This document shows, in pieces, positions 1-9,147 of a stretch of 47,998 nt of DNA. The notes below the pieces were generated by a model that ran no database searches, was not told where the DNA came from, and was given only the letters and a program-made list of their open reading frames with translations. The stretch spans positions 1-47,998 of the forward strand of contig SVLD01000013.1 in the NCBI GenBank assembly GCA_015068125.1, written 5' to 3'. The DNA comes from Oscillospiraceae bacterium (GTDB lineage: Bacteria > Bacillota > Clostridia > Oscillospirales > Oscillospiraceae). How positions within the stretch are numbered: position 1 is the stretch's first letter; every line of letters begins with the position of its first letter. Both the position numbers and the translations under genes were made by a program.

Positions 1-1
1 C

Positions 2-1045
<1,044 letters not shown>

Positions 1046-1057
1046 TTTCGTCTGATA

Positions 1058-1090
1058 AAAATCGCACCGGTTCACCCGGTGCGATTTTTT
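1058..1090 (+). terminator. Rho-independent terminator of pckA
   Basis: A perfect 10-bp stem (ATCGCACCGG / CCGGTGCGAT) with a 5-nt loop ends in a run of six T, 16 bases after the pckA stop. Confidence 0.93.
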
Positions 1091-1107
1091 CATATAATTA
1101 TATATTG

Positions 1108-1362
1108 TAGGAAAAAGGCTTCTCCTCGAGGAGAAGCTGTCAGCGAAGCTGACTGATGTGGTGTAGGCTGCGATAGCTGCCGTTTATTATAATTTGTCGC
1201 TTCGCGACACCACCACATCCGACCTCGCTTTGCTCGGCCACCTTCTCCTCAAGGAGAAGGCTTAACGGGCGGATAATATCCGCCCCTACATTCACTATCG
1301 TTAGAACTTGTAGGGGCGATCATTGATCGTCCGAACATCACTCCTCGGCTGTGCTCGGGATG
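1108..1362. repeat. Dispersed structured repeats (two families)
   Basis: This 400-base gap between pckA and perR holds two repeat units. The first (about 1108-1262) begins and ends with short hairpins of the GGCTTCTCC / GGAGAAG type and has inner inverted arms (GATGTGGTG near 1155, CACCACATC near 1201). The second (about 1264-1362) contains GGGCGGATAATATCCGCCC, a block GTAGGGGCGATCATTGATCG, and GGATGACAAG at the end. A near copy of the second unit lies at 2697-2801. No coding potential is seen. Confidence 0.75.
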
Positions 1363-1413
1363 ACAAGGTAGGAAAATTTTTCAAAAAATTTTTCTAAATG
1401 CGAATAATTCCTA

Positions 1414-1442
1414 TTGACAAATAAAAAAAGCTGTGCTATACT
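1414..1442 (+). promoter_or_regulatory. Promoter of the perR-rubredoxin-rubrerythrin operon
   Basis: Consensus -35 TTGACA (1414-1419) and -10 TATACT (1437-1442) are separated by exactly 17 bp. The region is AT-rich compared with its surroundings. Transcription should start near 1449, so the palindrome at 1451-1471 sits at the start site. Confidence 0.9.
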
Positions 1443-1450
1443 CGGTTTAT

Positions 1451-1471
1451 AAATAAGAACAATTCTTATTT
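1451..1471. promoter_or_regulatory. Probable PerR/Fur-type operator
   Basis: A perfect inverted repeat with 9-bp arms AAATAAGAA and TTCTTATTT around CAA overlaps the predicted start site of the regulator gene. It resembles Per/Fur boxes in length and AT-richness. Autorepression by the adjacent PerR-like protein is inferred from position. A weaker related motif near 1401-1417 overlaps the -35 box. Confidence 0.8.
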
Positions 1472-1493
1472 AGAAACTCGACAGGAGGTTATT

Positions 1494-1904
1494 ATGGAAC
1501 AGAAATCCAAGCACTTCAAAAAGCGCGACGCGATTTTGACCTGCCTGCGTAACACCACCGTCCATCCTTCTGCCGATTGGGTCTACGCCCGGTTGAAGCC
1601 GGAAATTTCTGATCTGTCCCTGGGTACAGTGTACCGGAACCTGGCTCTGTTCAAGGAGCAGGGTCTCATCACCAGCCTGGGCACGGTGAAAGGCGTAGAG
1701 CGGTTCGACGGCAATACCGATCCCCATGTCCACTTCGTCTGCGGTCACTGCGGCGATGTTGCGGATCTGATGGAGATCCAGCTGCCGGCGGAATTGGCCA
1801 GTGCCGCAACAGCGGCCTGCGGCGGCTGTGTGGAAACCAGTCAGCTCATTTTCACCGGCAAGTGCCGGCAATGTCAAAATCAAAATTTGGAGGAAACAAT
1901 ATGA
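1494..1904 (+). CDS. perR: Fur-family transcriptional repressor, PerR-like
   Basis: A 136-residue metal-dependent repressor that most likely senses peroxide and controls the operon it heads. The N-terminal winged helix includes [12 protein letters not shown] and the recognition-helix block [13 protein letters not shown] (about residues 43-55). The dimerisation domain has [20 protein letters not shown], giving the HxH metal ligands and a first CxxC, and a second CxxC (CRQC) near the C-terminus, the usual structural zinc site. The start ATG is preceded by AGGAGG. The last codons overlap the start of the rubredoxin gene (ATGA), implying translational coupling. The PerR subtype rather than Fur or Zur is inferred from the rubredoxin/rubrerythrin partners; the fold itself is certain. 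Confidence 0.9.
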   Translation: MEQKSKHFKKRDAILTCLRNTTVHPSADWVYARLKPEISDLSLGTVYRNLALFKEQGLITSLGTVKGVERFDGNTDPHVHFVCGHCGDVADLMEIQLPAELASAATAACGGCVETSQLIFTGKCRQCQNQNLEETI

Positions 1905-2017
1905 AAAAGTTCGTATGTACCGTTTGCGGCTATGTCTACGAGGGCGATGAGCTCCCGGTCGATTACGAGTGCCCGCTGTGCGGCGTTGGCCCCGACCAGT
2001 TTGAAGAAGAAGCATAA
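1901..2017 (+). CDS. 38-residue rubredoxin-like protein
   Basis: A very small iron protein with four cysteines as CTVCGY (C6, C9) and CPLCG (C24, C27). The 14-residue spacing between the pairs matches the rubredoxin domain of rubrerythrins, not classical rubredoxins of about 52 residues with a spacing near 29. It is likely a one-iron electron carrier feeding the neighbouring peroxidase. Its start overlaps the regulator stop (ATGA) and GGAGG lies upstream at the end of that gene. Its sequence closely parallels the first 30 residues of the next gene (MKKFVC-VCGYV-E), suggesting duplication. Function as an electron donor is inferred. Confidence 0.88.
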   Translation: MKKFVCTVCGYVYEGDELPVDYECPLCGVGPDQFEEEA

Positions 2018-2064
2018 AAATTAAAATTTAACGATAAAACAATAAAAAATTGGAGGATTTTACT

Positions 2065-2655
2065 ATGAAAAAGTTTGTTTGCCCCGTTTGTGGTTACGTT
2101 CATGAGGCCGAGGCTATGCCGGACGGCTTTGTCTGCCCCATCTGCAAGGTTCCCGGCTCCAAGTTCAAGGTTATGGAAGAAGGCAAGCTGGCCGCCGAGC
2201 ATGAGTTTGGCATCTACGAGAAGACCGTGAAGAACAACCCCGACATTTCCGACGAGGATAAGGCTTATATCCTGGAGCAGCTGATGGCGAACTTCCAGGG
2301 CGAGTGCAGCGAGGTTGGCATGTACCTGTGCATGGCTCGCATCGCCCACCGGGAGGGCTACCCCGAGATCGGCCTGTACTGGGAAAAGGCTGCTTACGAA
2401 GAGGCTGAGCATGCTGCTAAGTTTGCAGAGCTGCTGGGCAGCACCTTGGAGCCCAACATGAAAGCCGACACCAAGGCGAACCTTGCCTGGCGTGTGGACT
2501 GCGAGTATGGTGCAACCTCCGGCAAGTTTGACCTGGCTAAGGTCGCTAAGGCCAATGGACTGGATGCCATCCACGACACCGTCCACGAGATGGCCCGGGA
2601 CGAGGCCAGACATGGCCGCGCTCTGGAAGGCCTGCTGAAGCGCTACTTCAAGTAA
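2065..2655 (+). CDS. Reverse rubrerythrin (N-terminal rubredoxin domain, ferritin-like diiron domain)
   Basis: A 196-residue diiron peroxidase that reduces hydrogen peroxide (and in clostridia oxygen) using NAD(P)H-derived electrons. The rubredoxin domain is N-terminal (C6, C9, C24, C27), the order that defines reverse rubrerythrin. The four-helix domain follows with ligand motifs GECSEVGMY, EEAEHAAKF and ARDEARHG. The ATG at 2065 is chosen because GGAGG at 2052-2056 lies 8 bases upstream; an in-frame TTG at 2050 overlaps that ribosome site and is unlikely. It is the last gene of the PerR operon and is followed by a terminator. The assignment rests on motif order and is firm. Confidence 0.94.
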   Translation: MKKFVCPVCGYVHEAEAMPDGFVCPICKVPGSKFKVMEEGKLAAEHEFGIYEKTVKNNPDISDEDKAYILEQLMANFQGECSEVGMYLCMARIAHREGYPEIGLYWEKAAYEEAEHAAKFAELLGSTLEPNMKADTKANLAWRVDCEYGATSGKFDLAKVAKANGLDAIHDTVHEMARDEARHGRALEGLLKRYFK

Positions 2656-2665
2656 GAAAAACAGT

Positions 2666-2692
2666 AAGGACCGGCCGTTTGGCCGGTCCTTT
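2666..2692 (+). terminator. Terminator of the peroxide-defence operon
   Basis: Stem AAGGACCGGCC / GGCCGGTCCTT with a 4-nt loop, 10 bases after the rubrerythrin stop. The following T run is short. Confidence 0.85.
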
Positions 2693-2696
2693 CGTT

Positions 2697-2801
2697 AACG
2701 GGCGGTCAATGACCGCCCCTACATTCACCATCGTTAGGGCTCGTAGGGGCGATCATTGATCGCCCAAATGTCATCCCTCGGCTGAGCTCGGGATGACAAG
2801 A
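2697..2801. repeat. Dispersed repeat, second copy of the 1264-1362 unit
   Basis: Nearly the same sequence as 1264-1362: GGGCGGTCAATGACCGCCC, then CTACATTCACC, GTAGGGGCGATCATTGATCG, and a GGATGACAAG end. The first inverted block differs in both arms (ATAATAT versus TCAATGA centre), so pairing is kept. Confidence 0.8.
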
Positions 2802-2807
2802 ATATCA

Positions 2808-2840
2808 AAAGGCAGAGTACCAAAGCGGTACTCTGCCTTT
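2808..2840 (-). terminator. Terminator of the zinc-ribbon gene
   Basis: A perfect 14-bp stem (AAAGGCAGAGTACC / GGTACTCTGCCTTT) with a 5-nt loop lies just past the stop of the minus-strand gene at 2851. On the minus strand it ends in TTTT. Confidence 0.85.
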
Positions 2841-2850
2841 GCTTTGCAAT

Positions 2851-4254
2851 TTAAGCGTTCTTCTTGGGCTTGGTGATTACCTTGATCAGGATACCCACCA
2901 GCAGCATCACGGCGCCGATGGCCAGAACGGTCAGGCAGGGGGAAGTCCAGCTTTCCTTGAAGGAGGTTGCCAAAACGCTGAACAGATCCGCGCCGGGAAT
3001 ATCGGACAGCAGGGAGAGAATCAGATCAAAGCCCAGGTAGGCCAGAATCAGGTTCAATCCGGAAGTGACTACCAGGACGATACCGGTGTCGCCGCAGGTC
3101 TGGCCGATGCTGAAGCGGTTAGTCAGGAACAGCAGAACCACAAACAGTGCCACCACGACCCACATCACCAAAACCATGGTGGGGGACATGACCAATTCAA
3201 TGATGGTGAAGGCGCCGCCCAAATCGTTCTTAAGAGCCTTGGTGTCCGTCAGTTCCAGAATGCCGTAGTCCTCCACAGTGTCGGCGATGGTCTGAATCAG
3301 TTCGTCGTCAGGATACTCACCGGTGAGGTCGTAAATCAGATCCCGATCCTCTTCCAGAAGATCGATGATCTCGTCTTTATCCAGACCTCTATCGGTTTTG
3401 CCCTGGAGCAAATTGGACACGGAGCCGGTGGTGGAATCCATAATGGCGCTGACAAGCTCGGAGTCCTCCAGGTACTCCTGGAGTTCCTTCTTACTCATGG
3501 GCATACCCATGTATTCAGAAACTTCAACCAGCTCATCCAGCATGGTGGCATCTTCTTCCAGCTCGATATTGGTATACAAACCGATGGCGGGGATCTCGTC
3601 CAGCTCCATCACCACTTCTTCCATAGCGGTTTCCAGAGTGTCCTCGGAAACGAAGGCCTGGGCGCCGTTCAATACGATGGCGGCAAAGGAGAAGATGAAC
3701 ATAACGAAGCACAGCAGGATGGCCAGCAGGGTTCTGCCCGCGCCCCGGGGTTTGCGGATCTTGGGGGCTTTGGTCTTGGTTGCCACGGGAGTTTTATATG
3801 CCGGGGCGGGATCTTTGTAAACCGGGATGGGATCCGTATAAATCGGGGTGGGATCCTGGTAAACCGGCGCGGGCTCGCTGGCTGCCGGGGCAGGTTCACT
3901 GATCACAGCCGCAGGCTCATTGACTGCCGGGGTAGGCTCGCTGATTACCGGTGCCGGTTCCTCCACAGGTATGGCGGGCGCCGGGTTATCAGACATAATA
4001 TCGTTCCAAACACTGCCAGCGGGTTCCTCCACAGGAATGGCGGGTGCGGGCTTTTCGGACATAACATCATTCCAAATGCCCACAGTGGGCTCCTCCGGAA
4101 CGACCACGGGAGGTACTGCCTCCTGAACCGGCGCAACGGGAGTTACGGGAACGGGGGCCGGCGGAACGATTGCGGAAACCTGGGAGCCGCAGCTGGCACA
4201 GAACCGCGCGCCTTCCTGGAGCGGCGCACCGCAGCTTGTACAAAACTTAGACAT
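2851..4254 (-). CDS. Zinc-ribbon membrane protein with Pro-rich linker
   Basis: A 467-residue protein of unknown role. The N-terminus is a zinc ribbon (FCTSCGAPL and FCASCGSQ: C5, C8, C20, C23). A long Pro/Glu/Ala linker (about 30-165) contains near repeats, such as PAPAIPVEEPA twice with WNDIMS or WNDVMS, and PIYTDPIPVYKDP. A basic patch KAPKIRKPRGAGR precedes a first membrane helix (about 178-200). An acidic external segment of roughly 130 residues follows, and the C-terminal third has three or four membrane helices ending in KVITKPKKNA. GGAGG precedes the ATG. Similar zinc-ribbon membrane proteins are common and uncharacterised in clostridia. It appears monocistronic. Confidence 0.85.
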   Translation of the reverse strand: MSKFCTSCGAPLQEGARFCASCGSQVSAIVPPAPVPVTPVAPVQEAVPPVVVPEEPTVGIWNDVMSEKPAPAIPVEEPAGSVWNDIMSDNPAPAIPVEEPAPVISEPTPAVNEPAAVISEPAPAASEPAPVYQDPTPIYTDPIPVYKDPAPAYKTPVATKTKAPKIRKPRGAGRTLLAILLCFVMFIFSFAAIVLNGAQAFVSEDTLETAMEEVVMELDEIPAIGLYTNIELEEDATMLDELVEVSEYMGMPMSKKELQEYLEDSELVSAIMDSTTGSVSNLLQGKTDRGLDKDEIIDLLEEDRDLIYDLTGEYPDDELIQTIADTVEDYGILELTDTKALKNDLGGAFTIIELVMSPTMVLVMWVVVALFVVLLFLTNRFSIGQTCGDTGIVLVVTSGLNLILAYLGFDLILSLLSDIPGADLFSVLATSFKESWTSPCLTVLAIGAVMLLVGILIKVITKPKKNA

Positions 4255-4373
4255 TTTGAAAATCCTCCTTCGTTGAGTTATGGGAATTATTTCCTATTAT
4301 TCATTATGTCATACTATGCGCAAAAAAGCAAGTGTCTTTTCCAGAGGGACAAAATCATTTCGGAAAATCCGGT

Positions 4374-4400
4374 AAAACCCCCGCCCTTTCCGGGCGGGGG
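4374..4400 (-). terminator. Terminator of the YwaF-like gene
   Basis: A 9-bp perfect stem CCCCCGCCC / GGGCGGGGG with a 5-nt loop; on the minus strand it is followed by TTTTACC. It lies 18 bases past the stop at 4418. Confidence 0.85.
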
Positions 4401-4417
4401 CTGCTTTATAGAATCGA

Positions 4418-5197
4418 TTAGACAGCGACTTTGGCCTGTTTTTTCTTCCGGGCAAGGAAGAAAATCCAGTAAAACATAGCGATATAGGCAAAGAACAGAA
4501 CCACAACGCCCAGGGGGTAGAATACCTCATGGCCGCCCACCAGATTGTAGAGAATGTCATAGGGCGTGCCGTCGCCCCGCATGAGGAACATATAGTTGTA
4601 GTCCACCAGGATATTTGCCACATAAGCCGCGATGCAGAAGCCGCAGAGGATGCTCAGGCAGATGGGGATATCTTCCTTTTTCATACTGGCCATGCCGGAA
4701 ATCAGTATGTACAGGGAGGCAAAGCCGGAAATGCTGTGGGTAATGCCGGAAATCACATTGTCAAAAGACAGCACCGGGTAAGCGCCATAGTTCTGGCCTG
4801 CGCCGTAGGTGCCCAGCAGAGCGCCCAGAATACCGAAAATGCAGACGAAATCCAGAGCCGCTTCCCGAACCTTGCCCTTGGAAAAGGCTGCCAGGGGAAT
4901 GGCAATGAGCTGAATGCTGCACAGGAACAGTGGTAGATTATACAGCCAGTCCATGGGATCCTTGGCCCGGAAGCACAGCAGTACGATCTTAAACAGCTCA
5001 AGGCTATCGATCAAAACAGCTGCCCATATGAGAACCAAATTTTTAGCCTTATCGGAACGGTTCTTGTTCCGCCGGCCGAAAAATACCGCCAGAGCCACCA
5101 TGACCACCATCAGGCTGGTGACAAAGGTCAAATGCTGCCAGGACATAAAGCCCTCAGCTTCCCGCTGATAGCCGCCAAATCCGAAAAATTCCTTCAT
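4418..5197 (-). CDS. YwaF/TIGR02206-like integral membrane protein
   Basis: A 259-residue protein with about seven predicted membrane helices. The first begins near LTFVTSLMVVMVALAVFF. A conserved-looking block NLPLFLCSIQLIAIPLAAF lies near residues 88-106, and another helix (YPLGVVVLFFAYIAMFYWIFFLA) is near the C-terminus, which ends in a basic tail KKKQAKVAV. The overall size and the LPLxLC motif fit the YwaF/TIGR02206 family of bacterial membrane proteins, whose function is not established. It is monocistronic, with a terminator downstream. Family membership is by recollection of motif pattern, so moderate confidence. Confidence 0.75.
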   Translation of the reverse strand: MKEFFGFGGYQREAEGFMSWQHLTFVTSLMVVMVALAVFFGRRNKNRSDKAKNLVLIWAAVLIDSLELFKIVLLCFRAKDPMDWLYNLPLFLCSIQLIAIPLAAFSKGKVREAALDFVCIFGILGALLGTYGAGQNYGAYPVLSFDNVISGITHSISGFASLYILISGMASMKKEDIPICLSILCGFCIAAYVANILVDYNYMFLMRGDGTPYDILYNLVGGHEVFYPLGVVVLFFAYIAMFYWIFFLARKKKQAKVAV

Positions 5198-5317
5198 ACA
5201 AAACTCCTGTTTTGGTAATCACAGGCAATTACCATTTTTTCCAAAAGCCATTATAGCAGAAGTAATCGATTTTTGTCGATTTCTTAAGGAATATAAGAAA
5301 ATCTTAAGATTTTAAGC

Positions 5318-5443
5318 CTGTCATCCTGGTTGACCCTGAGGCGTAGCCGAAGGGGAGTCGAAGGATCCGTATCCGTTTACAAAGAAACGGATTCTTCGAC
5401 TTCGCAGCCTGCGGCTGCTACGCTCAGAATGACAGAAGATGTA
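5318..5443. repeat. Dispersed inverted repeat (GTCATCCTG family)
   Basis: The gap 5198-5508 contains an inverted repeat whose ends read CTGTCATCCTG and CAGAATGACAG and whose inner arms pair around AAACGGAT. A relative lies at 19430-19537. The rest of the gap is AT-rich and could hold the promoter of the gene at 5197. Confidence 0.72.
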
Positions 5444-5472
5444 GGGACCGTCCTCGGGATAACATGTATAGC

Positions 5473-5502
5473 AAAAACCCCACCGCCGGTTAGGCAGTGG
5501 GG
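5473..5502 (-). terminator. Terminator of capA-like gene
   Basis: Stem CCCCACCGCC / GGCAGTGGGG (one mismatch) directly past the stop at 5509; on the minus strand it ends in GGGGTTTTT. Confidence 0.82.
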
Positions 5503-5508
5503 TGAAAA

Positions 5509-6726
5509 TTATGGCATAGTCGGCTCGGTTGGTTCGCTTGGCTGCTGGCTGGCCTGTTGTTTTTCCAACCAATCCTTGGCGTAACTGCCGTCCAGCTTGC
5601 TCAAAACCCGATCATAGCCGGGATCGTCTACGGCATAGGGGGTGGGCTGGTAGTCATTCTTATTGGACACGCTGCTGACCCGGCAGGGGATCAAAATGGT
5701 ATCGCCCAGGCTTATATTGCCTTCAGCGTCCCGGATGATCTCCTGCTGGACAATGGCGGTATCCTTATCCACGGGATTGCGGTTGCCGCCAAAGGAGAAA
5801 TTGCCCATACTGTACAAAATCAGGCCGCCGTTATACAGCTCCATGGGCTGCAGCACATGGGGGTGATGCCCGAATACGATATTCGCGCCGGAGTCGATGG
5901 CCAGATGGCCCAGCGTCTGCTGCTGCTCCGAGGGAGCATAGTGCCGCTCCTCGCCCCAGTGGAGGGAAACGATGACCAACTCCGCGCCCTGCTGACGCAG
6001 TTTCCGGATATTACTGGTCATGCCCTCAGCGGTGACCCAGGAATTGTGGGCATAAATACCCACCACCAGGCCGCTTTCGGTGGTAATCATACAGGTTTTT
6101 CCCCGGTCGGCGTAGTTGACCCCCACACCTTCCAGAGCGGACATAGTTTCGTTCAATCCACCCTCAGCAAAATCCAGCGAGTGATTATTTGCCAGGCTGG
6201 CAAATTCCACGCTGCCCTGCGCCAAAATCTGGGCGTAAGCGGGATCGCCCCGGAAGCGGAACTCCTTTTCATCAAGCCCCCATGACACAAGCTCCTCATC
6301 CGTAGGATCATAGGTGGTCAGAGCACATTCCAGGTTGACGAAGGTCAGATCGTCAGCGGCGAAATAGCTTTTGACATTGGCGAAAGGATAATCGTACCGA
6401 TCTCCTACCACCTGGGTAAAATACCCCGTGCCTGGCTCGGCGAACAGATTGTCACCGAAGGTGCAGTCCCCGGCGAAGGACAGCAAAAACCGGTCATCTG
6501 CCGGCACCGATGGTTGGGTGGGCTCCGAAGGATCACTGGGCTGTGTCGGCGCGGAGGGATCGCTGGGCTGTGTGGGATTCGAGGGGTCGGAGGGGTTGGT
6601 TTCCGTGGGTCGGGTATCCTGGACGCTCACATTGGGCTTGGAAGGCTGCAGGATATCCGGCAAACGGTAGGCTAAAAGCAGCAGTGTGACCAGCAAAAGG
6701 GTCAGACCGACTGTGAGAAATTTCAT
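5509..6726 (-). CDS. CapA-family metallophosphoesterase-like protein
   Basis: A 405-residue membrane-anchored or exported protein of the CapA/PgsA poly-gamma-glutamate group, a calcineurin-like fold. An N-terminal membrane helix (about 4-20) is followed by a low-complexity linker of PSDPS and PTQPS repeats (about 40-75). The enzymatic domain has FAGDCTFGD (84-92), NLECALT, ANNHSLD, VSLHWGEE, GHHPHVLQPME and YSMGNFSF, the usual metal-site motifs. The tail repeats the SQQPSEPTEP style. It lies 24 bp downstream of typA on the same strand and may share its transcript. Partner genes for poly-gamma-glutamate synthesis (CapB, CapC) are absent here, so the substrate is unknown. Confidence 0.88.
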   Translation of the reverse strand: MKFLTVGLTLLLVTLLLLAYRLPDILQPSKPNVSVQDTRPTETNPSDPSNPTQPSDPSAPTQPSDPSEPTQPSVPADDRFLLSFAGDCTFGDNLFAEPGTGYFTQVVGDRYDYPFANVKSYFAADDLTFVNLECALTTYDPTDEELVSWGLDEKEFRFRGDPAYAQILAQGSVEFASLANNHSLDFAEGGLNETMSALEGVGVNYADRGKTCMITTESGLVVGIYAHNSWVTAEGMTSNIRKLRQQGAELVIVSLHWGEERHYAPSEQQQTLGHLAIDSGANIVFGHHPHVLQPMELYNGGLILYSMGNFSFGGNRNPVDKDTAIVQQEIIRDAEGNISLGDTILIPCRVSSVSNKNDYQPTPYAVDDPGYDRVLSKLDGSYAKDWLEKQQASQQPSEPTEPTMP

Positions 6727-6750
6727 GGCAGTTCCGCCTTTGGTAAGATT

Positions 6751-8583
6751 TTATTGCTCCTGGTTCCGCTTTTTCATCAGCTCACGCATACGGATGCCGT
6801 GATCCAGCTCCCGCTTGCGGATTCGCAGGCTCTTGGGGGTGCACTCCAGCAGCTCGTCGTCCGCCAGAAATTCCAGGCACTGCTCCAGGGAGAAATTCCG
6901 GGGACTGACCAGGCGAATGGCATCGTCAGAACCGGAGGCACGCATGTTGGTCAGCTGCTTGCGCTTGCAGACGTTGACAGTCATATCCTCGTTACGGCTG
7001 CAGATGCCCACCACCATGCCGGCATACACCGGGGTGCCGGGGCCAATAAACAGGGCACCACGCTCCTGGGCGCCGCCCAGACCGTAGGTTACAGCCTCGC
7101 CGGTTTCAAAGGCGATGAGGCTGCCGGTGAGCCGGCGTTCGATCTCGCCCTTCATAGGTGCATAGGATTCCAGAACGCTGGACATAATGCCCTCGCCCCG
7201 GGTATCGGTGAGGAATTCACTGCGGTAGCCGAACAGACCTCTGGAGGGAACCATAAATTCCAGGCGGTAGCGGCTGCCCATGGGTGTCATGCTCAGCAGA
7301 TCGCCCTTCCGGCGGCCCATTTTCTCGATGACCGCGCCCATGCATTCCTCCGGAACGTCGGCAACCATCCGCTCGATGGGCTCGCAGAGCTTGCCGTCGA
7401 TGGTCTTGGTCAGCACACGGGGGGTGGAAACGGAGAACTCAAAGCCTTCCCGGCGCATGGTCTCCATGAGGATAGAAAGGTGCATTTCACCCCGGCCTGC
7501 CACATTGAAAGCATCGGTGCTGGCCTCGGTGACGTGCAGGGAAACGTCCTTCAGCAGCTCCTTTTCCAGCCGGTCACGGAGGTTCCGGGAGGTGACGAAC
7601 TTGCCCTCACGGCCTGCGAAGGGAGAATCGTTGACGGCAAAGGTCATTTCGATGGTGGGATCGGAGATCTTCACAAAGGGCAGGGGCTCGATGGCATCGG
7701 GGGCGCAGAGAGTGCGACCGATGGTGATATCCGCCATGCCGGACAGAGCAACGATCTCACCGGCGGAGGCCTCCTGGATGGGGGCTTTGCCCAGGCCGTC
7801 GAAGGCGTAGAGGGCAACGACCTTGCCCTTCTGCTTCTTTTCAGGGTCGTGATAATCGCAGATGGCAACCTCCTGGTTGACCTTGATAGTGCCCCGCTCG
7901 ATGCGGCCCACGGCAATGCGGCCTACATATTCATTGTAATCGATGGAGCTGACCAGCAGCTGCAGGGGGGCAGCGGCATCGCCTTGAGGGGGATCGATGT
8001 AGTTGACGATTGTTTCAAACAGGGGAACCAGGTCCTTGCCCTGTTCGCCGGGGCCATAGGAAGCGGTACCCTGACGGCCGGAGCAGAAGACGGTGGGGGA
8101 ATTAAACTGCTCGTCGGTGGCGTTCAGGTCCAGCAGCAGCTCCAGAACCTCGTCCATAACTTCTTCAATCCGGGCATCGGGCTTGTCCACCTTGTTGACA
8201 ACCACGATGACCTTATGACCCAGCTCCAGTGCCTTTTGCAGCACGAACCGGGTCTGGGGCATGGGGCCCTCGGCGGCGTCCACCAGCAGCAGAACGCCGT
8301 TGACCATCTTCAGGATCCGCTCCACCTCGCCGCCGAAGTCGGCGTGGCCGGGGGTGTCCACGATGTTGATCTTGGTATTTTTGTAGTGGACGGAGGTGTT
8401 CTTGGCAAGAATGGTGATGCCGCGCTCACGCTCCAGGTCACCGGAGTCCATGACTCTGTCCACGGTGGCTTGATTCTCACGGTAAATGCCGCCCTGCTTC
8501 AGCATTTCGTCCACCAGGGTGGTCTTGCCGTGGTCGACGTGGGCGATAATGGCGATATTGCGAATATTTTCCTGAGATACCAT
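6751..8583 (-). CDS. typA: Ribosome-associated GTPase TypA/BipA
   Basis: A 610-residue translational GTPase of the EF-G superfamily that binds the ribosome and supports subunit assembly and growth under stress. The G domain shows G1 AHVDHGKTT (residues 14-22), the switch region RERGITI, G3 [12 protein letters not shown] and G4 NKVD. Beta-barrel, EF-G-like III and V domains and the BipA-specific C-terminal domain (ending near [12 protein letters not shown]) follow. Full length for the family. AAGGAG precedes the ATG. A minus-strand promoter is visible at 8635-8663. Identification is certain. Confidence 0.97.
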   Translation of the reverse strand: MVSQENIRNIAIIAHVDHGKTTLVDEMLKQGGIYRENQATVDRVMDSGDLERERGITILAKNTSVHYKNTKINIVDTPGHADFGGEVERILKMVNGVLLLVDAAEGPMPQTRFVLQKALELGHKVIVVVNKVDKPDARIEEVMDEVLELLLDLNATDEQFNSPTVFCSGRQGTASYGPGEQGKDLVPLFETIVNYIDPPQGDAAAPLQLLVSSIDYNEYVGRIAVGRIERGTIKVNQEVAICDYHDPEKKQKGKVVALYAFDGLGKAPIQEASAGEIVALSGMADITIGRTLCAPDAIEPLPFVKISDPTIEMTFAVNDSPFAGREGKFVTSRNLRDRLEKELLKDVSLHVTEASTDAFNVAGRGEMHLSILMETMRREGFEFSVSTPRVLTKTIDGKLCEPIERMVADVPEECMGAVIEKMGRRKGDLLSMTPMGSRYRLEFMVPSRGLFGYRSEFLTDTRGEGIMSSVLESYAPMKGEIERRLTGSLIAFETGEAVTYGLGGAQERGALFIGPGTPVYAGMVVGICSRNEDMTVNVCKRKQLTNMRASGSDDAIRLVSPRNFSLEQCLEFLADDELLECTPKSLRIRKRELDHGIRMRELMKKRNQEQ

Positions 8584-8634
8584 AGAAATTGCTCCTTAAT
8601 CTCCTGAAATGTCGTAAAAATTCCTAACTTTAAA

Positions 8635-8663
8635 AATATAACACATTATAAAAAGAATTGCAA
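8635..8663 (-). promoter_or_regulatory. Predicted typA promoter
   Basis: On the minus strand, -35 TTGCAA (8658-8663) and -10 TATATT (8635-8640) are spaced 17 bp apart, 52 bases before the typA start. The -35 is 4/6 to consensus. Confidence 0.6.
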
Positions 8664-8699
8664 TCCCCCTAACCAATAAAACACGCCACCATATTTACC

Positions 8700-8960
8700 T
8701 CCGTCCTACGAGCCCTAACGATGGTGGGTGTAGGGGAGGGTCTCGACCCTTCCCTCTTGGCCCCCTCGCTGAGGGGGCTGGATTTTTGCGGAGCAAAAAG
8801 ACTGGGGGAGTTTTTACTTGAGCAAACTCCCTCAGGCAAAATTGCCTTGGCAAGCCAATTTTGCCTTGGCTCCCTCAAAGAGGGAGCCAAGGCAGCCTTC
8901 GGCTGCGATGCCATCTCCGAGGAAAGTCTTTTGGAGTCTGTTTACAAGAATCGACGGTTT
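8700..8960. repeat. Dispersed hairpin repeat (CTGGGGGAG family), copy 1
   Basis: After a short GTAGGGG block the unit shows the hairpin CCCCCTCGCTGAGGGGG, then CTGGATTTTTG, GAGCAAAAAGACTGGGGGAG, further inner hairpins (a GGCAAAATTGCC arm pair near 8836-8872) and a closing CTCCCTCAAAGAGGGAG hairpin. The same order of elements recurs at 13185-13320 and 20758-20905. No believable gene is present. Confidence 0.75.
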
Positions 8961-9009
8961 ACATAAGCTGTTACATCAGGGGTTATGTCCTGTTGATGCT
9001 CCCGGGGAG

Positions 9010-9132
9010 TTTTCCACAGTATCCACAGGTTTTTCCACAGGCGTCCATGGAAAAACCCCTGCAAATCCCGGGATTTGCAGGGGGCAGGGGCTTTTTATCC
9101 AAAGTTGTCAACAGCTGTGGAATTGTGGAATT
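9010..9132. other. Cluster of DnaA-box-like 9-mers
   Basis: TTTTCCACA at 9010-9018 and 9031-9039 match TTWTNCACA. GTATCCACA at 9019-9027 differs by one base. TGTGGAATT occurs twice in tandem in the other orientation at 9116-9132. A terminator palindrome lies between the groups. Three near-adjacent boxes within 30 bases are unlikely by chance, but no dnaA or other origin gene is in view. Confidence 0.5.
9046..9096 (-). terminator. Palindromic, probably bidirectional terminator
   Basis: A perfect 26-bp palindrome (13-base arms, 9057-9082) centred on CCCGGG is flanked by AAAAACC on the left and GGGGCTTTTT on the right. It ends the minus-strand thioesterase transcript and could also stop plus-strand transcription. 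Confidence 0.82.
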
Positions 9133-9147
9133 TGGTTTACAGAACAC

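Noticed and set aside
6754..8607. A 617-codon plus-strand frame opposite typA.
   Set aside because: Antisense shadow; typA is unmistakable on the other strand.
9010..9132. Calling this a chromosomal origin (oriC).
   Set aside because: No dnaA, dnaN, rpmH or gid genes, no AT-rich unwinding element, and genes on both sides run on the same strand.
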